From assembly GCA_008508345.1 (NCBI GenBank), contig QNGE01002674.1:1-64000 (forward strand): a DNA stretch of 64,000 nucleotides, given 5' to 3'. The DNA is from Paragonimus westermani (lineage: Eukaryota > Platyhelminthes > Trematoda > Plagiorchiida > Troglotrematidae). A program made the translations under genes and the position numbers. Shown piece after piece: positions 1-10,940 of the stretch. The notes beneath the pieces were generated by a model. It was not told the origin of the DNA. It searched no databases and worked only from the letters and a program-made list of their open reading frames with translations. Numbering within the stretch: the stretch's first letter is position 1; each line of letters opens with the position of its first letter.

Positions 1-590
1 GGAAACCGTTCAGTCGCGGTGGGCCATGTGTTACATGGGTACAAGTTTTTCAGCGTTATGCAGCTGCTTGCGTTCTACAACTTACCACGCGCCTTCCTGA
101 TATACTACTGAGACATTTTCTAATGAGCAAACCGTACCACACGAGACAACGCGAAACAATTATCTCCTTGTCTTTTAGACAATTCGATGATTTGTCAGTC
201 AAATATGACTGTTCACTTGACAGATGACAATTCAATCTGATTTCTTCCACTCTTGTGTTTGCCATGACCTTTAAGAACCACAATCACTACGCACGTAATA
301 CTCACCGTCGTTCTTGAAACTTACTGGGGTCGTTTCAAAAATGATTTCATATTTGAACCACACTGTGTCCCTTCAACAACATTTACAAAGAATAACAATT
401 TTTTGACCATAATAATTTAAAACTGTTCTAGAATAATTCAGCGGGACCTCAAAATAAAAAAATAACCAGAAATCGAAACATGCACATTGAAATGCTACAC
501 CAACTACAAACGTGCATTGACGTTAGTGTAACACATGCGTTAAAACAAGTACCCATGTAGCACATTGCCCACTGCGACTGCACGGTATCC
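1..590. repeat. Inverted repeat pair (1-49 and 542-590)
   Basis: The first 49 bases match the reverse complement of 542-590 with about eight mismatches; both arms share the block ATGGGTAC and a GTGGGC core. The arms enclose about 490 bp with no recognised coding sequence. This could be a small non-autonomous element with terminal inverted repeats or two opposed repeat copies. The left arm starts at the window edge, so its true boundary is unknown. Confidence 0.6.
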
Positions 591-1319
591 TGCGGGTTTC
601 GGTGCGCCATGAGAAAAATCATCGAAACAAGCATCCCATGGAATAATCCTCCTAAAGGTAAATGTTTATGAACATCACCTTGAAATATGCATTCATCTTT
701 TTAGCCAAATTAGTTATATTTGTTTAAATCACCCCGTAAAGTCAGACATCTTTAATCGCTAGACTTTCGAGCTCGCTCAGATAAGAGTTGTGCAAGTTGA
801 ACGGTTTTGCTCTTCTACAGAAGTACGTGAGAAATTAGCCGCTGTTGTTCATTCTCATATGTCACTTACAGAGAGTGCCTTCTGATGGTTATTTCATAAT
901 TGTTCTTTGTTAAATATTAACTGAGAAGTTGAATTTCAAACACATCCATGAAACTTGTATTATTATGGTTCATGTTCGAATATTGCACAAGTGTCTGTAG
1001 TGGTATTGCAATGCCCAGAAGGAATGCTGCGTTATTGTTATGCTTCATGTTTGCTCCATCTCCGTTATTTCCGGAGATATGGAATTTCAAACACCCGTAA
1101 AATTGGTAATGATATGGTTTACATTCGTTCACAATACATTTCACTTGCATTCCTCTGCAGGTTTCTCCAGTGTGCATCGAAGTGTGGTACAGTTGCTAAA
1201 ACGTATATGGCGACATTTCCTGAACACGTGCATAACGAACTGTATGTTCCCGATGAACTTGTGTAAACTACACAATAAACTTTCCATGTTTACGGATATT
1301 TTGCAATATTCTTCATGTG
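591..1319. other. Unassigned stretch
   Basis: No recognisable gene. A phrase near 930 (GAATTTCAAACAC) recurs near 1,082, so a small diverged internal duplication is possible. The open frames here show no family motif. Confidence 0.5.
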
Positions 1320-1560
1320 CGGCGGCAGTAAGCCTGGGGCGCGCAACAAAAATGGAGGGGAATCCGTTTTTAAAAAATCGAATTTTGCGGACCGCGTTGA
1401 AAGCTCCGCTCGCGGTGTTCTTTTTATGGCCCGCCGTGGCCCGCGCGGAGCCCATGTGGGGCCCTAGTCTCACTGCCCGCCATTTGGCCGCCGTAACCAG
1501 CGAGGGGTCCGTGCGGGCCCCGCAACGTTTTGCTACTTGGGTAGACATCGAGTAAGTATT
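1320..1560 (-). promoter_or_regulatory. GC-rich, possible LTR with TATA-like box
   Basis: A GC- and CpG-rich block lies in otherwise AT-leaning DNA. Read on the minus strand it contains CATAAAAAG near 1,430, a TATA-like motif. It sits directly downstream of the minus-strand Gypsy integrase tail ending at about 1,580, where a 3' LTR would be expected. No second copy was found in the window, so LTR identity is an inference from position and composition only. Confidence 0.3.
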
Positions 1561-1579
1561 CACTTAATAGTGACCAAAC

Positions 1580-2077
1580 TCAGCAGTCGAGTTTGTCTTC
1601 GTTATTATCGCCAGAAAAACGTGATAATGGACGAAACTGACCGTGCCCATACTTTGTTGTCCACCTGTGGAGCCGGCGCGTCTGGAGCTCCTTTATCATA
1701 GTTTCGGTTTTGGCTTGGCGTTCGTTGCGCACCTCGGCTTCCTTCAGCAATTGAGGCTTTAGCAGTTCTGTTCGTATCGGTAGATGAGCTGAACTATGGG
1801 ACATATTTTTGTCAAGAGTACCTCGTTTCCCCAGTAACATTCAGTTTGGATCATTTCCGAATAATTGGGCCAGTTGCAACAGTCGCTGTAACAATCTGAC
1901 TGCATCTTTGGTCATGTCGTTCGAATGATTGTGGTGCGGGCTACTCATAGGGCGCTGGAATCTCCACTCTTTGGGAAGCATATTAAAGTCTGCGCCAATG
2001 AACTGTGATCCGTTATCTGAAAGGACCTCAGTTGTGTCATATTGTGCAAACTGTGCTCGAAGTTTATTAACCATCAC
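1580..2077 (-). pseudogene. Ty3/Gypsy integrase core and C-terminus (relic)
   Basis: On the minus strand the frame from 2,077 carries the retroviral-type integrase signature VLSDNGSQFIGADF, followed by SSPHHNHSND, the usual 'SSPxHxxSNG' region before the catalytic glutamate. The next segment (1,840 to 1,580) has the typical Gypsy C-terminal phrase LLKPQLLKEAEVR. The frame shifts between the two parts and the last catalytic region is degraded. It would have inserted element cDNA into chromosomes. It continues the RNase H relic upstream. Clearly Gypsy; clade uncertain (K02A2.6-like resemblance). Confidence 0.85.
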
Positions 2078-2660
2078 ACTAGAAGTAGTGTAACTTAACC
2101 ACTCTAAACCGTAGAAATCGTTGAAGTGGTCTATTTTGACAGGGATTGCTTACTGCTTAATGAGATGTCCGTAGATAATATTTGCCAGGTACATCAAAGG
2201 AATGGACGCATCAACATCGTTTCGTTAGTTTGCTACAACTCAATAGTCCGACAAGCACTACAGCTTTGTATGCAGTCCCTTATGGAACTCGACAGCTGTA
2301 GTCAATAGAAGAGTGTCCTTGCCCTCCAGATAAAACTGTTCATCCCCGTATGTGCCAGATGAATGTTCTCCAACATCCTCCTGTGAAGTGTTCTCACAGT
2401 TACAGGTCTTTCTCTTATGTATACTGAACCATCATTCTGAATAAGCTGAATACGGGCACTAAAGAAAACAGCCAGTTCTTCGGATAATATTTTTCCTACC
2501 TTGTGACAATTCGTTTCTGATTGTTTCAGCCAAAGATTGGAACGTAGCGTCTTGTGGTGTTGATTCTTTAAGTTTATTTATTTGTGCGGTTTCCGTCATT
2601 CTCTGATCCGTAACTGCAATAGTGTCGAACTGAAGCTGTCTGAAAGAAGAACCTTTCACA
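2078..2660 (-). pseudogene. Ty3/Gypsy linker and integrase zinc-binding region
   Basis: Minus-strand translation at about 2,375-2,235 shows HLAHTGMNSFIWRARTLFYW followed by a CSAC pair, which is the HHCC zinc-binding layout of Gypsy integrases (His-His, a YW, then Cys-x2-Cys). The frame at 2,659-2,459 resembles the tether between RNase H and integrase (RMTETAQINKLKESTPQDA). Stops and frame changes show it is inactive. Confidence 0.7.
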
Positions 2661-2721
2661 CACTTCTATACAAAGTGTTAGCTATGTACAACCGAGTCCT
2701 GACGGATGGATCGATCCGACG

Positions 2722-2946
2722 TCATATCTTTGCATTATAATTAGTATTCCCCATAATCTTTCTCGATGTCGTGTATAACACTTTCCTCACCACTGAAATC
2801 AACGGTTTGTGGTCGTTGTGACCTACCGTTTTCTGACCAAAGGCATAAATGATAGAACGTTTGAGGAAGAATACCGCGGCTGGCATTTCCTTCTGAATTT
2901 GCGCATATTTACTAGTATCCCCCCAAGCAATTTTTACTGTTATCAC
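2722..2946 (-). pseudogene. Ty3/Gypsy RNase H fragment
   Basis: The frame has KYAQIQKEMPAAVFFLKR and then HNDHKPLISVV, matching the Gypsy RNase H phrases 'YAQIEKELLA' and 'TDHKPL'. The second matches except that Thr is replaced by Asn. The RNA strand of the RNA-DNA hybrid would be its substrate. It lies immediately upstream, in reading direction, of the integrase relic. The reverse transcriptase that should precede it is not recognisable beyond 2,950, so the element is 5' truncated or eroded. Confidence 0.85.
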
Positions 2947-2949
2947 ATT

Positions 2950-3589
2950 GAATGACCAGAGGTAGTGCTGGATTGTGTTAGTTCAGTATAGGGTCCCGGG
3001 CAATAACTAGTTAGTCTGGCAGTCTGATATCCTGTGGTGTTCAGAGGGTTCATTACAGGTAGATCAATTCCGTATTTTGGATCACAATGACGGTGAATTA
3101 TGGATACAGTTTTAGGAGGATATTCAAGGCTAAGTGCCCAACATTTGAGGAGTACTCAGATGAAGTACACAAATTTCAACAAGGAACTTGCCCAAGATTT
3201 CTCTTTAACTCTGCAGACAGCTGCAATTGTTAAAAAAGACGAAAGTGGAACAACCGCCATGCTGTCCATATGGAAGTGTAGCGTACACTTGCCTCCACTG
3301 CACACACCGAGAAAGAAGCTTCCAAACGGTTGTCAGAAATGTTTTCAGAAGGGAACCCCTGGATTTGGATGAAGACATGGTGCAGTAGGCACGGTACTAA
3401 CAATGCGTCGATTGATACCACCATTCATGTGCCAACCACAGAGGATCTCATTTAAAAGAACCCACGGCCCTTTCCATGGCAATCCACAAAATGTTCTCAC
3501 GAGCTAAGCTTATTTTTTTGCTGTTAGTCAAACGAGGTTCACTGGGTCTTCTCCTAGTGGTTTATCTATGGACATCCCAGACAGCTAAT
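2950..3589. other. Unassigned stretch
   Basis: This is where the RT of the minus-strand Gypsy relic should lie, but no RT motif could be read. A 90-residue plus-strand frame (3,100-3,372) shows no family motif. Confidence 0.5.
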
Positions 3590-4210
3590 TGCGTGCGTTG
3601 ATTTGCATGTAAATACATATGTATGAGCGCATATTTCTGTCCACACATGTATGTACACACACAAATAAGTATACGCATTTGTGAATACGTATGTATGTGA
3701 GAATGTGAATATATGTGAATGTACCACAATTGTTCCAAATGAAACAAGATTATCTATATATGTGCATATATATGAATACGCATATCCATATACTTTCCAC
3801 CTGCATTCATACATATTTGTATACTTATTTGAATATGTATACATACGTTGGAGATACATGAATATATATATATATACGGGGATATGATATTACACACATC
3901 GTACGCACATAATACATATTGCATCTTATATTCATAGCATACTTAATATTTTATACATATACTTGTGTGTATACCTCTAAGACGCACAAATATTCATAAA
4001 CATATATGTATATATATATTCATATATATATATACAAATATATACACAATGGGATGCCTCCTGCCTATATAGGTACATTATGTGTATATGTGCATTTAAA
4101 TACAGTCATGACGTGATTTCACGTATGGAAATTTATTTTCTGTACATATATTTATGCGTAAGTGTATACACGAAAATTACACTGTTTTATGTTCAGCTTA
4201 TGTGTGTATG
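3590..4210. repeat. AT-rich alternating purine-pyrimidine tract
   Basis: About 600 bp dominated by ATAC, ATAT and GTAT steps, for example the run TATATATATATAC near 3,863 and repeated CATATATGTATATATAT near 4,000. It is low-complexity DNA, best described as a degenerate microsatellite. The short open frames on both strands are Tyr/Ile/His-rich artefacts of the repeat. Confidence 0.85.
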
Positions 4211-4249
4211 CATCTTTGAATGCATCAGCAGTGAGGTGTAGTAGATGGT

Positions 4250-4896
4250 GCTTGATAAATGTGGATGTCCGGGTAATTTCGTCAAGTTGATTTGAATGTT
4301 GAATGTGGGCGTGAAGGCAAACATACGATTAGGGGGTCGGTCTCTGATGATTCTGACATCGCTACTGGTGTGAAGCAGGGTTATGCCCTAGCCTCAACCC
4401 TATTTAGTTTACATATGGCTGCAATGCTAGCAGTCTCACTTCACGACCAGGTGCAGAACAACGTTCGGATTCAGTATCAGACGGATATCCGCCTACTGAA
4501 TACTCGGTGTGTTGGCACCCCATGTCGATCACATGTCTTGACTGTGGGTAGGCTTCTGTTCGAAGGTGACAGTGCACTGTTTGCTTACTGTGCAGACAGG
4601 TCACAGCAACCAGCCACGACCTTTGCGATGGCCGCTTCCAAAATCGGACATTTTCTTTCAGTCTTCTTTAGGTGAAGGTGTTCATCCTGCACTTGCACGT
4701 GAAATTCGCCCCGATAAAGATGCTTTCGAAAGTTTCACAGTCTTGCTACTTGGATGTTAGTTTGTCGACAGATCTTCCCGGGAGATCTGCCACCGCGAGT
4801 CACAGGCTCGCGTGGCAAAGGCTGCAGCCTGAATGTGAGAAACTTCGAATTTTCGTTATGCGGTCACCCAGTTTTCGGAGACTAGTTAGGGTATGA
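4250..4896 (+). pseudogene. Non-LTR retrotransposon RT core (relic)
   Basis: The frame reads LDKCGCPGNFVKLI (one frame upstream), then GVKQGYALASTLFSLHMAAM, the RT box usually seen as 'GVKQGCVLAPTLFSLMFSAML' in flatworm non-LTR elements. LLFEGDSALFAYC follows as a damaged form of the catalytic 'LLFADDCAL' box: both catalytic Asp positions are altered (EGD), so it is inactive. A frame change leads to the segment at 4,672-4,896 (SCYLDVSLST), resembling the later 'YLGS' box. Its C-terminal half is probably the separate piece at 5,590-6,170. Confidence 0.8.
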
Positions 4897-5589
4897 TTCT
4901 ATTGCTCAGCATACTATTCTCGTCAAATCCATTAGAGTGATGTATGGTCGTACTTCTATAGAGGACTGGTACGTTTCTGTCTAGAATCGTGCCTATTCTC
5001 CACAATAATTAAATCAGAAAAACTGATTATAGGACAACGACGTTTATTGCAAAGAGACCGGGAAAGCGAGCTGTAAGCAAAACACAACAGAAGCAAAGCG
5101 CAACAGACCAGTAGCTAGCGTCCGGAAGGTGCAAGTGTAATTGTAATTGTGACCTTGGGCGGTCGAACCTACGAGAAAACCCAGACATGCAACCAAACAA
5201 TATCAATAGTGTCAACGGTCAAAATAAACAGCAAAATAGTTGGAATACGTGGCAAAACAAGAATGTCTCTACGCTTCCCATATTAACTGAGATATCCCAC
5301 TTTTCTCAGATGTCCGGATGTCCGGAAAACTTAAAAATTGCATACAGAACCGGAGAACGATTGTGGCAAAAAGTGTTAGAAACGAAGTAAGCCGTGCGAA
5401 TAATTTCCCCTTCGACCGTCTTTTAAGTGACTTAAAGATGTTCAGTTAAGGCTCTAGGAAGACACTCAAAAGACGGTCAAAAGGCACTCAAAAGGCGATC
5501 AAAAGACACTCAAAAGAAGGTCGTGCTACATGGGTGGTGTACATTTGTACGTCTTGAAAGATGCACCTGGAAGAACCATAGCCCAAAGT
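4897..5589. repeat. Unassigned stretch with CAAAAG tandem repeat
   Basis: Mostly featureless sequence between two RT fragments. At about 5,462-5,520 there are roughly three copies of a 21-22-bp unit built from CACTCAAAAG and a second CAAAAG half. This small minisatellite may have separated the RT halves together with other inserted DNA. Confidence 0.5.
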
Positions 5590-6170
5590 TGGCACTAAGC
5601 TGTTTGTTAATCGCTCAGTGAAGTTGTCTATCCTGCAATACGGCGGTGAAACTTACACATTTTATCAGCAGAACGAACGCCTTCTGAGTGGTTTCCATTT
5701 GCAATATCTGAGATGCGTTTGCGATTTTCGGTGGCGGGACTCGGTTCAAGACACTGTTACCGTGGCCAGCGGACATAGACGGGATGGAAGCCATGCTGAT
5801 GCTGGATCAGCTTTGTTGGCTAGACGACGTCCGTCGAATAGGCAATGACTTTATTCCAAGGCAGCTGCTGTACGGGCAGGTGAAGTCAGGTAAGAGAGAC
5901 CCGGGCAAGTCTTTTGCGTTAAAACGCTGACTTTGGGTATTGGGAACACAGCACTGAATAGGACGGTCTGGAGGAAATATGTTGAGGATGCACGTCTGCA
6001 AGCTGGGTGAGCGGTTACTGTATGGCTGAGAGCGGAATTGTGCGGTCTGCATGGAAACCATCGGCACCATGGCTCGTGGTGACATGGTTGTGTGGCGTTG
6101 TAATGTTGTAATGTTGTAATGAGCTGGACACCTTGGATAAGTCGGTGATCAACGCACTCATGGTCAGCCC
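5590..6170 (+). pseudogene. Non-LTR RT C-terminal half (relic)
   Basis: The frame at 5,618 reads LSILQYGGETYTFY, matching 'LPTLLYGAETWTVY', then FHLQYLRCVCDFRWRDSVQD, matching 'FHLSCLRRILKLRWQDRIPD' of the same non-LTR family as 4,250-4,896. In a second frame LLYGQVKSGKRDPGK follows, corresponding to the usual 'LFYGDVxxGxRxxGG' segment. At least two frameshifts and several stops are present. Together the two blocks are one eroded element split by about 700 bp. Confidence 0.75.
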
Positions 6171-6414
6171 ACAACCAACGAGTGCGTTGGGCTGGAGTAG
6201 ACTGTATTAGTTTTGTCCACTTTTTTCCCCTTCTTTTCGATGAACGACCACCGTCAGTTAGCAACTCATCCGTTCCTTCTTTCTGAAACCTGGGTGCCTG
6301 CAACATTCCATTGTGTGTATTTTTCAGTTACTCCAGTACATTTTCCCTGTTCATTCCTGCTATGTTTTACTTTGAGTGTTATATGGTAGGTTCTCGGTGG
6401 ATTACACGGTTTCG

Positions 6415-6610
6415 GGCTATATTCGGGGTTAAATCGGGTTCAACTAGAGGGGAATTCGGTGAAATTTGATGAATTCAGGAGTGACATTGGGGGTGAATTC
6501 GGGTAATTTAGGGTGAAATCGGGTTATTTTAAGGTCAAATTCGGGCAAATTAGAGTGGAATCGAGTTAATTTAGGGTGAATTCGGGTTAATTTAGGGGTG
6601 ATTTGGGGCA
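6415..6610 (+). repeat. Degenerate tandem repeat, about 19-21-bp unit
   Basis: Successive units vary around GGGTGAATTCGGGTTAATTT; about eight to nine can be counted. Units differ by substitutions and small indels, so the array is old. Confidence 0.8.
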
Positions 6611-6977
6611 CAGGTAATGGACCAGTCAGGAAATTGCTACGCTATGCATATTAGGGATTCTCTGGGGATTTTGTCCTAAATCCCTAACAAATCCCTGGAT
6701 TGTCTCCGGATTGGTTTATCAGACGAAAGTAGGGATTTTCCCTAATTCACCAATAATGGTGTTAGTAGGGACCTTATACCTATGTTTTTCAAGCTTCTTT
6801 GGCGTAATGTATGGTGAAGGTTCTATCTGTTTCCTTCCGCTCCAACATAGTAGTTCGTTCCTCTTTCTATCCTCTGTAGAGTGCCCTAGCTTTTACTCCC
6901 ACAGTTCCATCGTTCTTCCTCACAATTTGAATCTTACCATTGGAGTTCCTCGAGGAATAGTAGTTTCAGTTTCGCAT
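6611..6977. other. Unassigned stretch
   Basis: A 93-residue plus-strand open frame (6,711-6,992) is hydrophobic and Ser-rich but shows no domain. Its position just before repeat family D mirrors the integrase tail that precedes the other D copy at 31,745, so it could be an eroded Gypsy pol end. This is positional inference only. Confidence 0.35.
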
Positions 6978-6980
6978 CAG

Positions 6981-7190
6981 CCTATTAAGTGACTAACCAT
7001 GATTGACCGGCTAGAATCAGAGGCCTGACCCAAACACCACCTGATTTTTCTCCCTCGGGTTTCCACTGGGTACGCAGGGCGTGACTGGAACCACAGACGA
7101 TTCAGCGCAAAATACTTGTCGTGGTGACCTTTGGCTTTAGTCACTGTGGCGCGCTAATTGCAAACAGATGCCGTTAACCAAGTAAATATA
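6981..7190 (+). repeat. Interspersed repeat family D, copy 1
   Basis: Aligns with 31,745-31,970 along its length: shared phrases include a GTGGCTAACCA-like start, GGTTTACACTGG-like middle, an AGCGCAA block and TCACTGTGRC near the end. The second copy follows a Gypsy integrase directly, so the family may be LTR or 3' untranslated sequence of that element. Confidence 0.6.
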
Positions 7191-8428
7191 TTATACATGC
7201 ATATCTATATAGTAGTATGCAATAATTATACATCGATAGAAAAAAGAACACAATCGAAGTCTTGCCGATTCCCTAAAATGAGTGATTTTTAGTTATCGGC
7301 CCATTAAAACAAACAGGTATGTAAACACGGATTTCAATTATATGTTTATGCACCAGCTCTCAAGGAAAGAGGAGGAATTTTAGTTTACATACCAGTTCAT
7401 ATGCGTCACCCTGAAGAAACTACGGTTCACGTATAAGATCCTTCGGGGTGTCCTCTAAGAATTATCCGTAGTTGATAAAAAATAGGGAATAAGGTTTAAC
7501 AGAAGGCGCAACGCCACCACGAATATGTGGGTTTAACTGATCATCGTCCAAAACTCCAAGGGCAGAGAAGTATTTGAAGGTCTAGTGGCGAATTGCTGAT
7601 ACGGACGAACGGGGTCAGCCGCGACAACATGATAATTATCACGACCGCTAGCAGTTTGAGCAGTGTTCCAGTTCGTCATTGTCAGACAGAAACACGTGTA
7701 TAAACGCACGCTTTGTAGGAGGAGGTTCTCTGGTGCAAACATTGAGTGACTTCGAGTATTACTGAATAGTTTGTCAAAGATTCAAGTCCACTCCAGGTAA
7801 CGCGTAATCTGCTGACCCGATGACTGCCTTTCCCAATATCCAACATCAGGGGAGATGATTTATCTTTGAGACGGTCAATGACAGAGCACCCTTAGAAACA
7901 AAGTTTATACGGTACTAGTAGAATAAATGCGCAAGACAATTAGATTCTTCACAGTGAATATGTAAACTCTCTAGTGACTGGACAAAAAGTGTGCCTGTAC
8001 AAAAAAATGGACACCCAGGCAACGCTCGGTAATGGGAGACGATAAACCAGATATGAGCTCACTCAAACAGATGGCCATTGGTTGGAACGGAACAAAATGA
8101 CTGTTCGCGCATCAAGAAATAGTGAAAATTTTAGGTTTCTGCATTTAAAAAGTTACGGGGGTCAGAGTGAATAACATTAAGGGAGACGATGTAAGAGTGA
8201 AGACGACGAACACAATTTTTTTGAAAGGTAAACATTCAAACTACCCTTCAGCATTAGCAGAACGAAGCTCATTACTGACAAAAATAATGCGAAACTTCTC
8301 ACAGAAATCTACACTGGGTCCCGAAAACCGGCTGATATGCCAAATTCAGGGAGGCGGTAGGTTCGACGGCAGTTGAGCAATTCACTACAGGGTAATGTAA
8401 CTTTCGCTTCACCCACGTTAACCTGGTT
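7191..8428. other. Unassigned stretch
   Basis: No recognisable gene or repeat. Frames at 7,533-7,742 (minus) and 8,167-8,376 (plus) lack family motifs. The part next to 8,430 may be the 3' flank or LTR of the BEL/Pao relic. Confidence 0.4.
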
Positions 8429-8870
8429 TTACTCTGCAGATGCATCTGGAGAACGAAGCGATTTGATGTCCCGTCCCGCAGTGCCATCTGGGGTTTTTAC
8501 TGGCAATTGACGCATGTGTCCGTCGTCACCAGGAAGTACGTCGGTGATTACATCACATGACTAAACACCCTTAGTGATCTGTGACCCAGGTAGACGTTCA
8601 TGCCACCATCTTCCTCAAAACACATATGATAAATGGTGTGCTTGTCTCCAGTCCTTGATGTAACGTTTACACAACGTCATGCCATCTGTAACCAAGCATA
8701 TATTTGGGCGCGACGAGAGCAAGTCACCGAGATGAAGCTCCCGGAAACTATCTGGGTAGTCATACGCAGGTACGAATGGCTTATCGTTGAAGATTCGGTC
8801 GAACTCAACCACGTAGTTGTTGAGTGTCTTTCACTTTTTTCAAGGTGCTGATTGTCAGATATCCCCAAAT
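8429..8870 (-). pseudogene. BEL/Pao integrase C-terminal region (relic)
   Basis: Read on the minus strand: VVEFDRIFNDKPFVPAYDYP, then RYIKDWRQAHHLSYVF followed after a stop by GRWWHERLPG, then VLPGDDGHMRQLPVKTPDG. These are, in order, the 'E..LNSRPLvPvYD', 'RYxxRWRQxQHLxxxFWxRW..EYLP' and 'GxDGxVRxxxVRTxxG' blocks that end BEL/Pao pol polyproteins. Internal stops make it non-functional. Integrase core, RT and protease are not recognisable upstream (above 8,870), so only the tail survives. Confidence 0.85.
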
Positions 8871-9560
8871 AACGTAACCAAATGGTAGGGAACGATTTCA
8901 CCTCAGAGGAGAAACTAAATGAAGTTCGAATCTAGCAAAATCTACCACAACGTGCATCAAAGATTGGTTTAGAAAAAGGACGCTTGTTTGTGCAACAGTT
9001 GGTTTATTATAGACAATAAATACTCTTCAGGATACCTGTGTAACCACATTCACGCAGATCTTCCCACAGCATTGCCCCCAGATGCGCTTATGTTAGTTTG
9101 TCGTTGGTCATGAGAACGCAGACCTATATCATCTTAAGATTCATGTAATTCATCCTCTTATTGTACACCAATCAAATTCCAAACGTATTTCATTCCTGCA
9201 CTGACAAAAGCACACCCCTGAAAAATCTATAGGGCACTGTACATATTTTGCTTTATTTTCATGTACAATCTACATCAGTTGTCATTGCGTAAAATGAACA
9301 CCACTTGTTTGAATTGATATGACTTGCCAATACATTTTTAGCACGCACGTCCCATCACCTCGGTGCTCCGTCTAGTTCGAGATTACCTACTGCAAGTTAA
9401 CCAGCGACTGCTCCTTCAACTGACTGCCTGTGTTCATACCTCTGCATAGGGAAAATCTCTGCGAATTGTTGCACATATTGATGAAGTTCTGTTTGTTCTG
9501 CATTTTTTCCCCTATAGTTCTCCCCAAAACCTGAGTATTTTTTGCTCTCGTCCATTTTTT
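8871..9560. other. Unassigned stretch
   Basis: Lies between the minus-strand BEL/Pao relic and the plus-strand Gypsy gag. It may include the 5' LTR and leader of the Gypsy element, but no direct-repeat partner was identified. Confidence 0.4.
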
Positions 9561-10095
9561 GTGCTAATTAATAGACCTTCTGATGCAGAACAGGAAACAA
9601 CCCTCTCAGAAAATACTGTCGTGATTAAGCTGCGTGAGTGTGGCAGTAGAGACTCTAGACTGTGGTACACACATATTTCAGTTATTCTCGACTTCCCGAG
9701 AAACCACTCACAATGCACCATATACAGTTACGCCATCTCAGATTTGCTGAGTCCATGGCCTCGAACGTTATGGATGTAATTTGTGGGTGTCCGGCCGAGA
9801 AACCTTACAATGTCATCAAATCGGCCATTATTAACAGGATGGCGGTTTCTGATGTGGGAAACCTCCACAGGCTTCTGGCGGTTGTTGGATCGGGAGATCT
9901 CACCACCTCACAGTTAATTCGTCACATGACTCAACTGTCAAGCAAGCAGACTGTTAATGAGACGGTGTGGCGTGAGTTGTGACTCCACTGCCTCTCACGC
10001 GAGCCGCGTCACACATTGGTCGCTTTAGAGAAGGAGACTGTTGACTAACTTAGTAGAGTTTCAGCGATTCGGCGATTGATACACGGATTCGAGGC
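9561..10095 (+). pseudogene. gag: CsRn1-like Ty3/Gypsy gag, first part
   Basis: Two overlapping frames joined by a frameshift near 9,690 cover the capsid-like region. The first has SRDSRLWYTHIS, corresponding to 'xxDPxLWFAQxE' of flatworm CsRn1-type gag. The second reads PAEKPYNVIKSAIINRMAVS, matching 'PAENPYxxLKExLIxRTxxS', and then LLAVVGSGDLTTSQLIRHM, matching 'LLxxEELGDRxPSQLLRRM'. Gag would form the retrotransposon particle. The coding match fades after about 10,095, just before a minus-strand RT fragment, and gag resumes at about 10,730. Confidence 0.85.
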
Positions 10096-10159
10096 AGCGG
10101 CCCAAGGTTCCCGGATCCAGTCGGTTTTCCCTGCTTAATGTCAGCAAGCGTCTTTTGAT

Positions 10160-10725
10160 CTGAAAGGCGATCATTGAAAACAGGGTGTAGCACCGCTCTT
10201 GGGGATTAAAGTGAATGCCAAGGAAAAAGTAAGATTACTCGTTTAATGCAATTTTAGGTAATCGAGAATCAAGCAAAGCTTCGAAGCGATACCCAGAAGT
10301 GCTGCCGACGACCTCAGGTGGAAGGCTGTTCCAATAGTTAATAACCCTGTAAGAAAAGAACTGCCGCCTAAGAAATGTCCTCGTCGGCCATCACCATTCG
10401 CTACAGTGAAGAACTGTTCTATGAGACCTACTCTAAAGAAGAGGTGAGTATTAAATCACCAAGGAGTCTTCGAAATTCAAGTGGGTACAGGTCAAGAATT
10501 TCAAGTCGAGGCTCGTAAGTAACATTAATCAGGCCCACGACCACCTTGGTAGCCGCGCGCTGGATACGCTCAACAGCTAATATGTCTTTCTTCAGGCGGC
10601 TATACACGACTGACTAGTGGCATAGCAGTTGTGCTCCTCAGTGAATAACTTAATTGCAAAAGTCTTATAGCTGTGAAACCCTCTAACAGGATTTTTCAAA
10701 CCTGAAAGAGCGGTTCTTACAAATG
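10160..10725 (-). pseudogene. CR1-like RT C-terminus nested in Gypsy gag
   Basis: Minus-strand translation gives [19 protein letters not shown], then [11 protein letters not shown] and, after frameshifts, FFTVANGDGRRGHF. These are the 'xRRLRGDLI' and 'RRxxxF' blocks near the end of CR1/Jockey-type RTs. The segment is strongly similar to the plus-strand RT tail at 35,100-35,470, so both come from one family. It lies between two pieces of one plus-strand gag, so it appears to have inserted there, 5' truncated as is usual for such elements. Confidence 0.8.
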
Positions 10726-10930
10726 TCCTGGCAGCCAGCCACTTTACCAAAACTGCTCTCAGACAATCCGCTACCAGTGCGTTCGAAGTCTAGCTCACCA
10801 AGTTGGTCGTGCACACGACAGTTCAACAGTAGTATGTGCTGTTACCATCGTCGATTTGGTACGTGTCTCCGTCGTCACAACCAGTCTTGTTCCTTTCGAA
10901 ATGGTCGGACTCACACGGGAAACGACTAAG
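10726..10930 (+). pseudogene. gag: CsRn1-like gag zinc-knuckle region
   Basis: The frame contains CCYHRRFGTCLRRHNQSCSF followed by RNGR. This corresponds to the Cys-Tyr-His-Arg-x-Phe-Gly...Cys motif with which CsRn1-type gag proteins end. One Cys is replaced by His (RRH). It is separated from the first gag part by the minus-strand RT fragment and flows into protease downstream. Confidence 0.75.
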
Positions 10931-10940
10931 CTAGTCAGTA

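Noticed and set aside
1040..1563. Overlapping plus and minus open frames of 171 and 140 residues
   Set aside because: They overlap each other across a GC-rich block, show no motif, and the openness is explained by base composition.
3562..3887. Tyr/His-rich peptides encoded in the AT-rich tract
   Set aside because: They are translations of low-complexity ATAC/GTAT repeats on both strands.
4340..4347. CTGATGA as a hammerhead core
   Set aside because: It lies inside the RT coding frame and no GAAA or paired stems follow at the proper distance.
5462..5520. CRISPR-like spaced repeat
   Set aside because: Units are contiguous and short without unique spacers, in a eukaryotic context; it is a minisatellite.
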